DNA of 64,000 nt, from assembly GCF_017562075.2 (NCBI RefSeq), contig NC_054081.1:3590739-3654738 (forward strand), given 5' to 3'. Source of the stretch: Anopheles merus. Its lineage: Eukaryota > Arthropoda > Insecta > Diptera > Culicidae. Position numbers and translations under genes: made by a program. Under the pieces are notes generated by a model. The model saw only the letters and a list, made by a program, of their open reading frames with translations. It did not search any database and was not told where the DNA came from. This document shows, one piece after another, positions 49,001-60,206 of this stretch (its first letter is position 1; each line of letters opens with the position of its first letter).

Positions 49001-51550
49001 GATGTAATGATTGTGCAGCAAACGAGCAAAGCATTCACACCAATCCTTCGGTACCGTTTCGCTCCGTACGCGGGCGGTTGATGGGAAAGAATTTGCAAAA
49101 TCCTGAAGTCTGCACGATTGAAACCTAATTAGAGCCACATTTAAAGATGCCAACGCCAGCGTAATTATGCTGCACTTTTTGTTTTGTTTTCGTTTCTTTT
49201 GCAGTGCGCGGTGGGAAAAAAACAACGAACACACGCAAGCGGGGATCAATCGATCGGCAATAAATTGTAGCGCAGCACGGCCGCTGACGCGTTCCGGAGA
49301 GGACTCCTCATCTCGCGGTGTTAACGGTTTGTTTTGCTCCCTGTTTTTGTTTCATTGCAGTGCAGTGCCCTTTCTGCAAAACGCGTGACAACCGTCTCCT
49401 TCCATCGAGCAACCGTTTGAACAGTTTGGTTTGAAAATGGCTTTTAACTTAATTAAACGCCTCCCGAGATCGGAGGGAGCTTCTGCTTTCCCGGCAGGAC
49501 GGAGGAACACACCCATCAAAGGTTCATCAGCTCAGCACACGCACGCGACCGGTGGCACCGGAAAGTAGTCGCCAGTGGCCGTGGTGACACATACCGCGCG
49601 TGCTGATGTTGTTGGGAGAGATGCTGCAAAATGCAAATCTTTGTACACAAACAGGCCCCTTCCCAACATCCAGGAGCAAGCAGGACCAAGGGAGCAAGGG
49701 GACAAGAAGGACGCAGATGACAACTTTAATTCGTATGTTTCCAAACAGCTCGGAGTTCGAGGCAGAGTCGGCCCCGGTAAACAAATCGACAAATGGCTGC
49801 CGCTCGTTATCGCTCCTGGGCTGGAGGCTCGCTCCAGTGTGCGAAGGCATTATTATCCACACTCGCAACAACAAAGTTAGAGGTGCCCACGCGCGTGTGT
49901 GTGTGTGTGTGCCGTGGGGAGAAATTGGAAATTTTGCACGGCGGCGGGAAAGGGAAAAGCAGTTCGTTAAGCAGGAAACGATATTTCGGATCGATTTGGG
50001 TTGCAAACATTGGAGCAAAAACACATATTCACACACACACACAGACACACGTTCGGTCCTGCAGGCATGCGACGGAAATGATAGGCTAGTAGGTGGGCTG
50101 GGTGGGAGGGCGGGAAATCCGGTTCAGGGACATGTGTAGAAACATGAAGTTTGTGCTTTAGTTTATATTTTCGTACGCATACAGATAGAGCAAGGCAGAC
50201 ACAAACCAACCGACACACACACACACAGACCGTACCGGAGCAAAAACGGGACCGGGCTAATTTTTACGCTACACTATCCTGTACCCTCTACCCCCCCCCC
50301 CCCCCCCCCCCCCCGCACGACCTCCCACTCGGTAGGGGAGGGATCCTAAAATTTTTGCAAAACCTGAATGTTTTATCATTCCGCGAGCCATTTTCCGCAC
50401 ACAAAACCCGGGACGTGTTAAGCAGACTATTGATTTTCTGCCCCTTTCTGCCGCTTCGTGCCGGTGGTGGTGGGCGGCGGGGGGCGGTTGTCACCACCAT
50501 TAGCCCGTTCCCGGCCAACACGTTGCTGCTGCAGTCGACAGGTTGCTAGGTTCGGGTGGGCGGTAGGTGTTTTGTGCAAATTTTGTGCTGATAACAAATC
50601 GATTGAAATGGATAGTGATCGGCTTTGCGCCTTTCCACCACCGCTGCCAGCCATCCCGCCCCCACCCACCAACGATGTCGTTTGCATTTGATGCATCTCC
50701 CACTGCCTATTGCTCTCTCCCTCTCTTTCGTTGCGCGATGTTCCGGAGAGTGTCGAAAGTCCTAGTTTTTGAGCTTTTAAACAAATATGTTTGTCGAAAA
50801 GGCGGTAGCACCGAAACGAACGCTCCAGGATGGTGGTGGTGCTAGGGAAACGTTCACCACTGCCTCCACCACTTCTAGCGGATTTGTTCGGGCGGAAGGG
50901 AGCGGAGGTCTTGCTGACTTTTGCCGAAGCGATAATTTATGGACTTTTTGTTCTGGTTCGGTTTTGGGTTGTTGCGCTGGTCTGGTGGGCCCCGGCACAC
51001 AGGGCCTAGCCTGCGCCACGGCCCGGGTTCTATGTGTTGTTTGTATGCATCGTGTGCAGTGTGTGCCATTGAAGTCGGCGGCTGCGGAAGGGCGACATCG
51101 AGGCTAAGAAACGCAGTGCCAGACACAAACCAACACACGCGCCCTGCTCGGGCAAGCGAAACTGCGGCGCACAAAAATCAATACCTATATCCGGGAATAG
51201 GACCTCTCCCGGTTATTGGTTCTTGATTTATTTCCTCCACCTCCACTGTTGTTAGTTGTTGGTGTTTTTTTGTTTTGTTTCTTGTTCAGTTCTTCAGTTT
51301 TTGTGGAGACCCCGAGGGGGGTTAAGAACTCCATGGACACAGCGCACAGCAAGCGGAGCCGAGCAAACTAACAATATTTCAGAAGCCGTTGTGCATCGGT
51401 TCTGTAATTGTTTCGGCCCTCAGCTGGCACGCTGCCTGCTAGCCAGATGGTGGCCGTCGGACATTATTCTTGTCCGAAGCGACCCGCGTACAAGATTTCG
51501 GGAGCATTTGGTCAAAGATTTTGATCCTGTATTTCATGATAAAAGTTTGT
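49001..51550. other. GC-richer noncoding stretch
   Basis: No gene is recognisable. It contains GT repeats near 49895-49911, small CA tracts near 50030-50043 and 50214-50226, and a 24-base C run at 50291-50314. Frames of 173-179 codons on opposite strands at 49527-50139 overlap and lack domains. Confidence 0.55.
50291..50314. repeat. poly-C run, 24 bases
   Basis: An uninterrupted C run on the plus strand, equivalent to G24 on the minus strand. It is the longest G/C homopolymer in the window. Confidence 0.9.
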
Positions 51551-52000
51551 TTGCTTGATACACGGTGAAATTGACTGGACTATTCTCCAAACTCCCGCTA
51601 GAGCCTAAGAACTTTGAATTCAACTTACACTTGTTTTTTTTTGCGAGCTTGTTGGAAAGTTGAGCAGATATTGGGAACTGCTCCAAATTCTAGGTCGTTG
51701 AAGTAAGGATGTCTTATCAACTGCCATTCCACATCTCAACATGATCGACATGTTCTGTAGAAACTCAAGATGTGTGTTAGAAGATTATCAATAGTTGTAG
51801 CTACTCAGAAGATCGGTACATTATTATGCGGGGAAACTTGAGATGCCTCGGAATGTCCTATTAACTACCCCAGCACAAACATCTGCAGCATCTGCAATTA
51901 ACATTCTTCCCCAATGTCTCACCAACTCCGCTTAATATCTCGTCCAGATCATCATACCGGCATAAAAATCACATTAAAAACCTGACCCAAGCTCCGAAAC
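51551..52000. other. short AT-richer island, unassigned
   Basis: Stop-rich sequence of lower GC than its flanks. I saw no element end, tail or coding remnant. Confidence 0.45.
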
Positions 52001-53031
52001 CCCGGCCCAGCGCTGCTGTGCTGATGTCTCGAACGTGCCCATCACTGCGTCCAGTGCTCCCGCGGATGATTGTCCCGATAGCAGCAAGAAATCACAGTTT
52101 AGCTAATTAATACTTCAATCTTCGCACAAGGGCAGAGCATGCAGTGCTGGAGCTGGACGCTGCCGAACTGTACCGGGCTCCCCCCAGTGCCAGCGCTGGT
52201 GGTGGTAACCGGGTTCTGGGCAGATACGATCACCGTTGCCCTCGGTAGAACGGACGAAACCGGAAACCCACCGCGCGCGCACGCACCTGGTACACGCGGG
52301 GAATGGAGAACTTAATTTTTCGGCAGGATTCCGCTCCGTCATCAATTATAAGTAGAAGAGTGAAGTTCCCTGTGCGGGCTGTGCGTTGTGGTCTGGTTTT
52401 TTCCCTGTTTTCTTCTCCCGGCATGTTATCTCCGCTGTCTGTTGTTTGTTTCTTCCCAACAGCAGACGGACCCGTTTCTGAAATGCGTACCTTTTTCGAT
52501 GGTAGGTAGCGCTAACACGGGACTAGCAGACACTCTGATCTCCGATCGAAGCAACGAGACTGCGGACAAGAACACAAGCGAACAGGCACAAGAACGAGAT
52601 GTGTGTGGTACACCGAGGCACCACTCACTCAACTGTATAGAATTTTAAGATTTTTCGGCTTCTTGGCCCGCCTTGGCTTTTGCGGTAGCAATGCGGAGGC
52701 TTAGCGAAGGTGCGATCATCGGCTAGACAAGAAGAAGGCAGCATGACAATCGTCGAAATCCGATCAGTTACGGTGTGCGGGGCCGAGCGGTGAGCCAGAC
52801 GATCTACGAGCGTTGCGTTTTGCATGACAAAGTTTGCCGAGTCAGTGCCGACACGCCAACCGACACAGAACACAATCACACACAGACACACCGGCAGTGG
52901 AACCTGGAAATTAGTGGCATCGGAATATAATCAATTAGAATGATTTACAGTACGAGATCAATGTAAATAATTGATGGAAATCACTGGCCCTTGAAGTTCG
53001 GTGCCACTGCCACAGGAGTGTGTAAGTGAGA

Positions 53032-53103
<72 letters not shown>

Positions 53104-53640
53104 GACAAGGCCCGAAGACCTCCGGCTGACCGACGCGCGCCACCGGCAAGGGATGCAGTGGATTAATGGTGAAAAAGGAAATGATTTATTTATGGCCGCA
53201 CGGCTTTTTTCTGCTGCCATCGTCTCGGAGCTTCCGACGACCTTTTTCGAATACATTATTCAACCAAAGTCAGTCGCGGCGGGAGCGGAATGCCGGCGCG
53301 GGAAGATGCAATCCAGGATGCTTTGTTTTGGTTTTTCGCTTATTTATCTTAGCCTGATAGGTTCGCCTGGTTTGAGAGAAGGAGAACGCGAGAAAGCGTA
53401 CGCAAATGCTGTGGGCAAGCGAGGAGGGCAGGATGAGTGGTTTTATCACATGCGGATGAAGGTTGTTTTTGTTTTGTTGGTTGGTAATATTTACGCTAGT
53501 TTGCTTAATTTGCAACCGGATAAGCCAGAATATCGGTTTTGTTTCTTCATATTTAGTGCCATAGCTATCATAGATGCTTTTGTTTTCCTTCGACTGCCAG
53601 TAATTGATATGTTGCATCACTGGGACAAACCTTAAACTTT
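52001..53640. other. GC-richer noncoding stretch with a GA array
   Basis: No gene is recognisable. The 200-codon plus-strand frame 53033-53635 starts in the GA array (Arg-Glu repeat) and later has hydrophobic segments (CFGFSLIYLSLIG and VVFVLLVGNIYASLL). I find no family resemblance and no start that avoids the array with confidence, so I do not call it a gene. Confidence 0.5.
53035..53101. repeat. (GA)n microsatellite, about 67 bp
   Basis: An uninterrupted GA array on the plus strand, flanked by GTGAGAGATG on the left and GAAGACAAGG on the right. Confidence 0.95.
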
Positions 53641-53779
53641 GTAGTCCAGGTTTCATAATATTGGATTAACTTTAGATTTTGAGATCCTTCTAGCAACCTG
53701 CATCCCATAACGACAAATATTGGGGACTATGATCTAAAAGATTCTCCAGAATAGCAATACACCGATTAAAATGGGCTTC
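53641..53779. other. short AT-rich spacer before a LINE 3' end
   Basis: Noncoding sequence with nothing recognisable. The 5' truncation point of the next LINE lies at its right edge and is not sharply defined. Confidence 0.4.
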
Positions 53780-54061
53780 ATCACAACATTTAGATTGCCT
53801 GTCACGGTGCATGCTTCTTGGTCTACAAACCTTAGAACATAGACGTCAGGCATTACAAGCTACTTTTGTCGCGAAGTTAATCAGCGGGGACATATACTCT
53901 CCCTACCTGCTAGAAAAGCTGAATCTTTATGCTCCTGAACGACCTCTCAGGATACGTGAGCTGTTAAGACCTACGTTCTCAAGATCTGCACATTCCTACA
54001 ATGCGCCTATTAACCAAATGATACATAGCTTCAACAACTACCAAAGATTCTTCGACTTCAA

Positions 54062-54070
54062 TATTAGTAT
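54062..54070. repeat. SINE target site duplication, left copy
   Basis: TATTAGTAT, identical to 54196-54204. Both copies belong to the LINE sequence into which the SINE inserted. Confidence 0.75.
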
Positions 54071-54195
54071 CTTCTTCTTCTTCATTGGCACAACAACCGT
54101 TTTCGGTCAAGGCCTGCCTGTACCCACTAGTGAAGTGCGCTTGGCTTTCAGTAACTTAATGCTACCATAGCAGGATAGTCACTCCTACGTATAAC
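54071..54195 (-). mobile_element. 5'-truncated tRNA-derived SINE, tail half
   Basis: Seen: on the minus strand the 125-bp body runs from ACGTAGGAGTGACTATCCTG through GGCAGGCCTTGACCGAAAAC to a terminal (GAA)n, visible on the plus strand as CTTCTTCTTCTTC. It is bounded by the 9-bp duplication TATTAGTAT. GACTATCC recurs in the head-end fragment at 3224-3378, so the two fragments together represent one family. Known: SINEs are copied by LINE machinery, giving target duplications and 5' truncation. Inferred: it inserted after the LINE because its duplication is made of LINE sequence. The A and B boxes are absent, so this copy has no internal promoter. Confidence 0.8.
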
Positions 54196-54204
54196 TATTA
54201 GTAT
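54196..54204. repeat. SINE target site duplication, right copy
   Basis: TATTAGTAT, matching 54062-54070 exactly. Confidence 0.75.
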
Positions 54205-54333
54205 AGCTCAGTTTAAAACCAATTGTCTCTCGTTTCCTTATTGATAGCGCTGTAGCTAAGTTTGTAGATGAATTGAGGACTTATTTTATAAGTAAGAGTC
54301 CCAGCAAATCTATGCAAGATACAAAATGACAAA

Positions 54334-54334
<1 letters not shown>

Positions 54335-54364
<30 letters not shown>
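54335..54364 (+). repeat. (AAAT)n tail of a LINE
   Basis: About eight AAAT units directly downstream of the LINE 3' untranslated sequence. Confidence 0.85.
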
Positions 54365-54824
54365 AATTATTAAAGCTGAACTTTGTCTGCAAGTGGATGC
54401 CAAATATTAATCAACTAGAATGCAATTCCCATACCCTAACTTACAGATGTGTATCTCCAGATGTGGATTTTGATTACTTGTGCTCAAATAATTTTGTAAA
54501 AATCTTAGGATACGAACTATAAACCAATTCTCAATCGGACAATACTAGACGTACGTCGTACCGTTGCTCATAAACGAAGATGAGAGGAACATTGAGTGCG
54601 TTAGGATAAGGTTGATTGTACAAGATAATGCAGGCACAGACAACAGTCTTGCTGAGGTATAGTACCTTGCCTCACGAATAGTGAGGTAAGAAATTTAGCA
54701 AGAGTATCATTTATTGTTTGCAGTGGCTATTAAATCCCTTCAAGTTGGCTAGTACATCATATTTTGTCTAGGATTTATGTTTATTATCTACAGAGTTCCT
54801 ATTTCAACAATCTGTGAGGTGCTA
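54365..54824. other. AT-rich spacer between two LINE relics
   Basis: AT-rich, stop-rich sequence. It may include decayed 5' sequence of the next LINE, but I recognise no protein block in it. Confidence 0.45.
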
Positions 54825-55880
54825 GAAAGTATATATTTTTGTCTTCTCTATGTCATAGCCTGTCTAGTGGTAAGTAAGTAGACACTGTCTATACCGATTT
54901 CAAAGCGGCATTTGACAGTATACCTCTATCATTACTTGTTGCAAAGCTTCGAAAATTAGGTTTCGGTGGCTCTATAGTGCCGTGGTCCCATAAGGTAGTA
55001 TCCTTAGTCCCTTACTGTTCATTCTCTTCCTCAATGACTGTACTTCGATCCTTCCTCTTAACGGCTTTTTGCTATATGCGGATGACGTTAAATTTTTTCT
55101 TCCTCTATCTTCTACAGCTGATTGTCTAGTCCTTGAATCCTGGCTCTGTAAATTCTCTACATGGTGTGCTTCTAACGGTTTAGTCCTATGTCCTGAAAAA
55201 TGTTCTGTCTTGTCTTTCTTCCGTTCCTTTACAAGTATAACTCATGCTTATAGTGTCTGTGATGCCCATATTCCCCGTGTGACCTTGTCTAAGGATCTTG
55301 GCGTCTTCTTTGACCCGAGTTTCTCTTTCAAAGAGCTTCTTCAACAAGCCCAACAAAAGTCTTGGTTATATTTGTCGCATGTCCACTGAAATTCGCGATC
55401 CTTTTTGTCTTAAGTCCCTTTATTGTTGTTGGGTTCGTTCCGTACTAGAATATGTCTGTGTCATCTGGTCTCCTGTCCAACTATATCTGCTCCAAAGGAT
55501 TGAGAGGATCCAGAGACGTTTTACGAGGATCGTATTTCGTAGGTCGTTGGGTCATCACTCTATTCCGCTTCCTTCGTATGACGATAGATGCACTCTTTTG
55601 GGCCTTGCCAAGTGGGAGCACCGCCTCTCGGTCGCTCAGGCTTCTTTCGTTGCTGGCATATTGCTTAATACGATTGATACTCCTTCCCTTCTATCGCGCT
55701 TACATTTGTATGCACCTTGTCGCACCTTACGTTATCGTGTTCGTCTCCAATTACCTATATGTCGTACACGTTTTGCTCGCAATGAGCCTTTTGTAAGAGC
55801 TATGTCGTCTATTACTAGTTTTTCCAACTCCTTGCTGTAACACAACGTGGCCGAGCAATTAATAAAATAAAATAAAATAT
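54825..55880 (+). mobile_element. Jockey/CR1-type LINE relic, 3' portion
   Basis: Seen: reverse transcriptase motif A begins near 54881, motif C (YADD) lies at 55075-55086, and the C-terminal region ends at the stop 55838-55840. A short untranslated stretch and an AATAAAATAAAATAAAAT tail end at about 55880. The body has the same domain order as the minus-strand LINE at 46990-48580. Known: insect Jockey/CR1-type LINEs end in this way. The left boundary is uncertain because the sequence decays, and I found no target duplication. Confidence 0.8.
54881..55840 (+). pseudogene. LINE reverse transcriptase and C-terminal region, frameshifted
   Basis: Blocks in order: VYTDFKAAFDSI (motif A, catalytic Asp present); VAKLRKLGFGG; an apparent deletion after IVPW, where the GVPQGS block should be; GSILSPLLFILFLNDC; LLYADDVKFFLP (motif C); LSKDLGVFFDPSFSFKE. 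A frameshift between about 55330 and 55385 moves the reading to the frame with NKSLGYICRMSTEIRDPFCL, WVRSVLEYVCVIWSP and LGLAKWEHRLSVAQ, ending at 55840. One stop precedes motif A (GK-stop-VDT), probably from CAA to TAA. The copy retains most catalytic residues but cannot make one continuous protein. Confidence 0.85.
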
Positions 55881-56100
55881 CTGGAATGTATTTCACGCAT
55901 TGATGATTTCAACTTGAAAAATCCTGGATAGTCGGTAAGTTTAGCTCTTGCAGATTAATAACGAATTGTTACACTTACAGTTCTATTTCCGAACGTGCAT
56001 CCTTACCACACAATATTGAGACGTAAACTAGGAAAGCATGAGCGATTGCAATGATTTCCGATGATATGCAAACCCTCGTCCCCCGGACATGTGGAAGCTG
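55881..56100. other. AT-rich flank right of the LINE
   Basis: Noncoding sequence with nothing recognisable. Composition shifts to GC-richer near 56100. Confidence 0.45.
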
Positions 56101-58551
56101 TCAAAAGTGAACTAAAACCGGGACGTGACTCGGTTACCATCTTGCTACCTTGACGGGGTCACCTCTTGCGAAACAATTCAATTGCGGGAAATAGCATTGG
56201 TTTGGGTGTTCTAGCCCCCAAAAAACAACAAAACCCCCGCCAATGAGGGAGTGTGCGAGTGGAGTGGAACGGTAAATTTCAATCAACCTTACCCCGGCGG
56301 GACGTTGCGCTTGCGAATCGCTCAATTTAACGCCCCCCAAAACCGTAACGATTTGATTCCGGCCTAGCCGACGCACTTGAAACTGCTCGTCCCAAAAATT
56401 CCGCTCCCGCAACGAGAAACCGAGGCAGAAAAAGTTTTGGGGGGGGGGGAAGTTGGAATGATCATAAAACATCAAAGTCGTCGATTGTTGTCAAAGCCGG
56501 CAGGGACCGACGTCGGAGATTGGAGATTGGTGCGGGGACTCGTAATCGGACGCTCGTAATCGTAAGAAGTCAAATGGGTTGGGCAAACGGGACGGAGGCG
56601 GGTTAAAGTGGGGAGGTGCCAAGGGCCGGGATAAGAGCTAAAGTAGATAAACGCTGCCAATTCCACGGGGAAGCGGGAAGGGAAGAACAACTCCGGCAAA
56701 GGAATGGGGGGGGGGAGCCTTCGGGCTGGTAAGACGCGCGCTGCCCGAAATGAATGATGCTGTGCGGACGCGAGAAGGGCGCTGCAAAGGGTGAGGGAAT
56801 GATTTCATGGTGCATGCAAAAAACTCCCATAAAGCTGGCCCAGATGTCCAAAGTGTGTGCGCGTGTGTGTGTGTGTGTGTGGCTGTCTTGGACCTGGACA
56901 TCCTGTGAGAATGGGCTAGTGAGGAACCCGCTACGCAAACGTGGCGTAACAACGGTGCAAAAAAGCAGGGGAGCAGGGAGGGGGTAATACCCTGCAACGA
57001 CAGAGAGTTGTGAGTAATTTATTCGTCCCTTCGAGTGCTTCGCAGTGCTCGTAAAATCGGGATGCCTCCGGATCAAAAGAGCACGAAGCAAAAGGCGCGC
57101 GGTCCTCCGAGAAAAGCACCGACTGCGTAGGGAAACGAAAAAAAAAGGTAAAGTTTAAAAAGAAAGCGAGCGAGCGAGCGAGCAGCGGACTGCAACCTTC
57201 TGTCTTGCATGTGACCCGCTTTTAAGCGCAGTAGTGTTTTGTTTTTATGCTGCTGCTGCTGCTGCTTTGTTGCAGCAGTCCGCGAAGGGAGAAGCGATGG
57301 AATAAATGAGAAGCAAATAAATGAGTGAATGGCGGGCACCGCGCGTTGTTTTCTTTCTGCTGCCCTCCTGCGTGCGTGTGCCGTTGCAAAACGGCTCGCG
57401 ACTCCGCGGTTGGAAGAAATTGATTTTGCCGTTTCCCTCAAGGACGGTGTACGAACCCCGCCACGCGATGTGCTTGTAAAACAGAGATTAAAGATGGAGA
57501 AAGAGAGCGAGCAAAAAAAAAAAAGGCAGCGCGTGGAATTGGCGTGGAAGAGAAGAGCAGAAAAATTATCTGCCCTCCCCGGTTCTATACCTCCGAAACC
57601 CTTCCCTGCAAGGCACGCAGAGGGGAACGCAGAGAGAGAAAAATGCAGGGCAAGCGAAAGGGGTTTCCGTTTAACTTCTGCTCGACCGCTCCCCGTCCCT
57701 CTCGTGGCCCGTCCAAGCGGTCGTTCGAACGGTCATTAAATCGCTCGATTTCTGTTTAATAATCTTGTCCCGGTGGGCCATCCCCGGTTGGGTCGTGGTG
57801 CGGGAGCCTCCCGCCGGCCCGCTGAAGATGAAGGATGAAGGAACGGCGCAAAGGGATGCAGCGTTCGCGTGGCCCGACCGGACCAGAGGCAGATAAAGCC
57901 GCACCCGACGACCCACGGGATGCAAGGGGGCAGGGTACAGGGCAGCGGGGGGGGGGGGAAGGGCACGCTTGGAGGTCGGTGTTCGCGTGGCGCTCGTACC
58001 TGGACCCGGGCAGGCGAATAAACGTGGCGGTTGTTACTGCAGCGCGAATTGTTTTGCCCCCTCTTTTTTATGAAGTGATTTCGTTTCGCTTTTATTTTCG
58101 ATTTGCAGATTGTCTTGGAGCAACGTTTGTCTCTCTCTCTCGCTTTAGCAGCGGGATGAACTGCTTGAAAATGCGTTGAAAAGTGTCTTGGAAAGTAAAT
58201 AGCATCGTTATTGCGCTTGACTTTAATGACAACTATGAGCTGGAGGTTAGATTTTGAGCGTCTTCCAATTTATGTTTGATGAGGCGGTAACGAGGCTCGA
58301 GGCTGCATAAAAACATGACCGGTCCACCTGAAACCGCTTGACATTTGCTGGCATGCAAACGAAGGTTAAACAAGCTGTCGAAACGTACCTGCGTATGCGC
58401 AGCGAAACAATCGCTCGTCAACCTTTCAAATGGCGAACGCTTTTTTTTTTAGCATCTTGTCATAAACGAGACAAAGCGCAACCGATCTGAAACGTGATTT
58501 CCCATCTTTCCTCTCCGAACAGATGTTGCATGATGCACAGACACATACACT

Positions 58552-58650
<99 letters not shown>

Positions 58651-59330
58651 TGGAGAAGATGCAGCAACTGGCCATCATTTATTTACTACCCTCAGCCGTG
58701 CAACAAAACACGGCCGTGTGCCAGGCGGGCGACGGGCTCTGTAAGCGTGGCGGTGGGCTGGAACGCTCACAATCAGAACCGGCCCTTCCACCCCCGGCAC
58801 GCCGCTTCCCTGCAGCCAAAGGAAGCGGGGAAAATCTTTCACTCGATCAAGCAACCGATAGCCTGAGCCAGCCCGAACCGCTGGCAGCAACCGTTTCGTG
58901 CGCCGAACTCTCTGCAGGCGTGCAGTCGTCTGCGGCAGAGTGCTGGGCACCCGTGGCACCGGGTGGGTGATTAATGGTACCTGTTGATCCCACCCAGGAA
59001 GTGATCTGCACCCAGGAAGGGCCGCAAAGGATGCAGCACGCTCGCCCACTGTGGCGGTTTGGTTCTAATTTTCCACGGCAGGCCCTCGGCGCGTGCAAAA
59101 TTAAACAGATCGGAGGCAGTGATAGGGCGTGCTGGTTGCCGGCACTTTAAAACGGTAAGGTCGTGCGAAGGAGCCCGCTGGACCGCGCGCAGTATCCGGT
59201 GAGATAATTGTCTCGGTCTTGGAGGCTGGGCTGGTAGAAAGAGACGAAGAGGTAAAGTATTGGCAGGACGGCGCGCGGCGAACATGCGAACTGGTGAGGT
59301 AGGCTGTTGTAATGTCTTGGCTTTAGCGAT
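56101..59330. other. GC-richer noncoding stretch with CA array
   Basis: No gene is recognisable. It has G runs near 56442-56450, 56706-56714 and 57949-57958, GT repeats near 56861-56880, CTG repeats near 57249-57264 and the CA array at 58556-58646. Frames of 136-162 codons lack domains. A short AT-richer segment around 58180-58300 holds nothing I recognise. Confidence 0.55.
58556..58646. repeat. (CA)n microsatellite, about 91 bp
   Basis: An uninterrupted AC/CA array, purer than the longer array at 16702-16947. Confidence 0.95.
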
Positions 59331-59960
59331 GTGCAACTGGAACTGAAATTCGTACCATTAACGAGCCTGGGATGCTGAGCCCATTATCTGACCGGGAACT
59401 GATACTGCATGTATACCGCTTTGAGAAATTAATGGTCCAAATAACACCACCAAACCTTAATCAGATTCGAAAGGACACGCAACGTGATCGGAGTTTCGCG
59501 TAGGATGTATTGTTTTGAGATGTTCGATTGGAATACGACGAAGAACAAATGTGGCGCAGCTATGATGCACCAAAACTGTACTTTGTTAAGAAATGTAGCA
59601 GAATACTTAGAGAGCATTAAAAAGCAAAAAACCTACCTTCCTATGACGCCTAAAAGAAGTCTTTCTGTGCGGTTTGCAAACCAGTACATGGACTACAACA
59701 GAACACAAACCTATCGCAAGATCCTGAAGCTAAGCTTGAACTTATTGATATGTTCCTATTCTGATTCTGAAGTTGATATGTATCCCATCCCGATGCGATG
59801 GAACTCGGGAACGTTATTCAGAAATTAGCTGGAACATAGAGCTCGAAACAAATCCTGAACCTCACTGAATGATCCTGAAATCAATTCTGATGCCCTCGGG
59901 GATTGATACTGACTCAAAGCCCGGTTCAGAAACTGAACACTGTCAGTAACCTGCTACTGA
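59331..59960. repeat. degenerate GGAACTGAT-type array, second locus
   Basis: Seen: AACTGGAACTGAAATTCGTACC near 59336 (in two overlapping words), GGGAACTGATACTG near 59394, ATCCTGAAATCAATTCTGATG near 59870 and GGGATTGATACTGACTC near 59900 repeat the theme of the 37.4-38.7 kb array. The left edge reads TAGCGATGTGCAACTGG, which resembles a hAT-type end, but I found no matching right end. The middle part (59440-59720) shows little repeat structure. Confidence 0.4.
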
Positions 59961-60100
59961 GCTTTACTTAGTTCTTCAATTTATTCGCTGTTAGTTCCAA
60001 GGTTTAAGATTGTTCCTTCCCAAGCAACTGATGCGCAGATATTCGTAACCCAACTAAGCCCAACGAATCTTGTGAATTGCAGGATACAGTATGAAGATGG
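59961..60100. other. AT-rich spacer left of the mariner relic
   Basis: Noncoding sequence. The 3' end of the mariner element must lie near its right edge, but no inverted repeat could be identified. Confidence 0.4.
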
Positions 60101-60206
60101 ATACAATTTAAAAAAAAAGTCCAATGTCTAATGTACGATGTTCTATCTTCTAAGCATTAATGCAGGATTGCTCAGGATGTCTTTATGTCATAAAGTCTTT
60201 CGGCAA

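Larger units (their letters stand above)
53780..54364 (+). mobile_element. Jockey/CR1-type LINE 3' end, interrupted by a SINE
   Basis: Seen: the plus-strand frame from about 53790 reads SRCMLLGLQTLEHRRQALQA, then FVAKLISGDIYSPYLLEKLN and LYAPERPLR, ending near FFDFNIS at 54065. This is the last ~85 residues of a LINE polymerase protein. A SINE is inserted at 54071, after which the LINE 3' untranslated region resumes at 54205 and ends in an (AAAT)8-type tail at 54335-54364. Known: LINE copies are commonly truncated at the 5' end, which explains why only the C-terminus is present. It is about 460 bp without the SINE. Confidence 0.8.

Noticed and set aside
53033..53635. 200-codon plus-strand frame with two hydrophobic segments
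   Set aside because: The first part is the GA array. The remainder has no recognised domain, signal peptide or supporting context.
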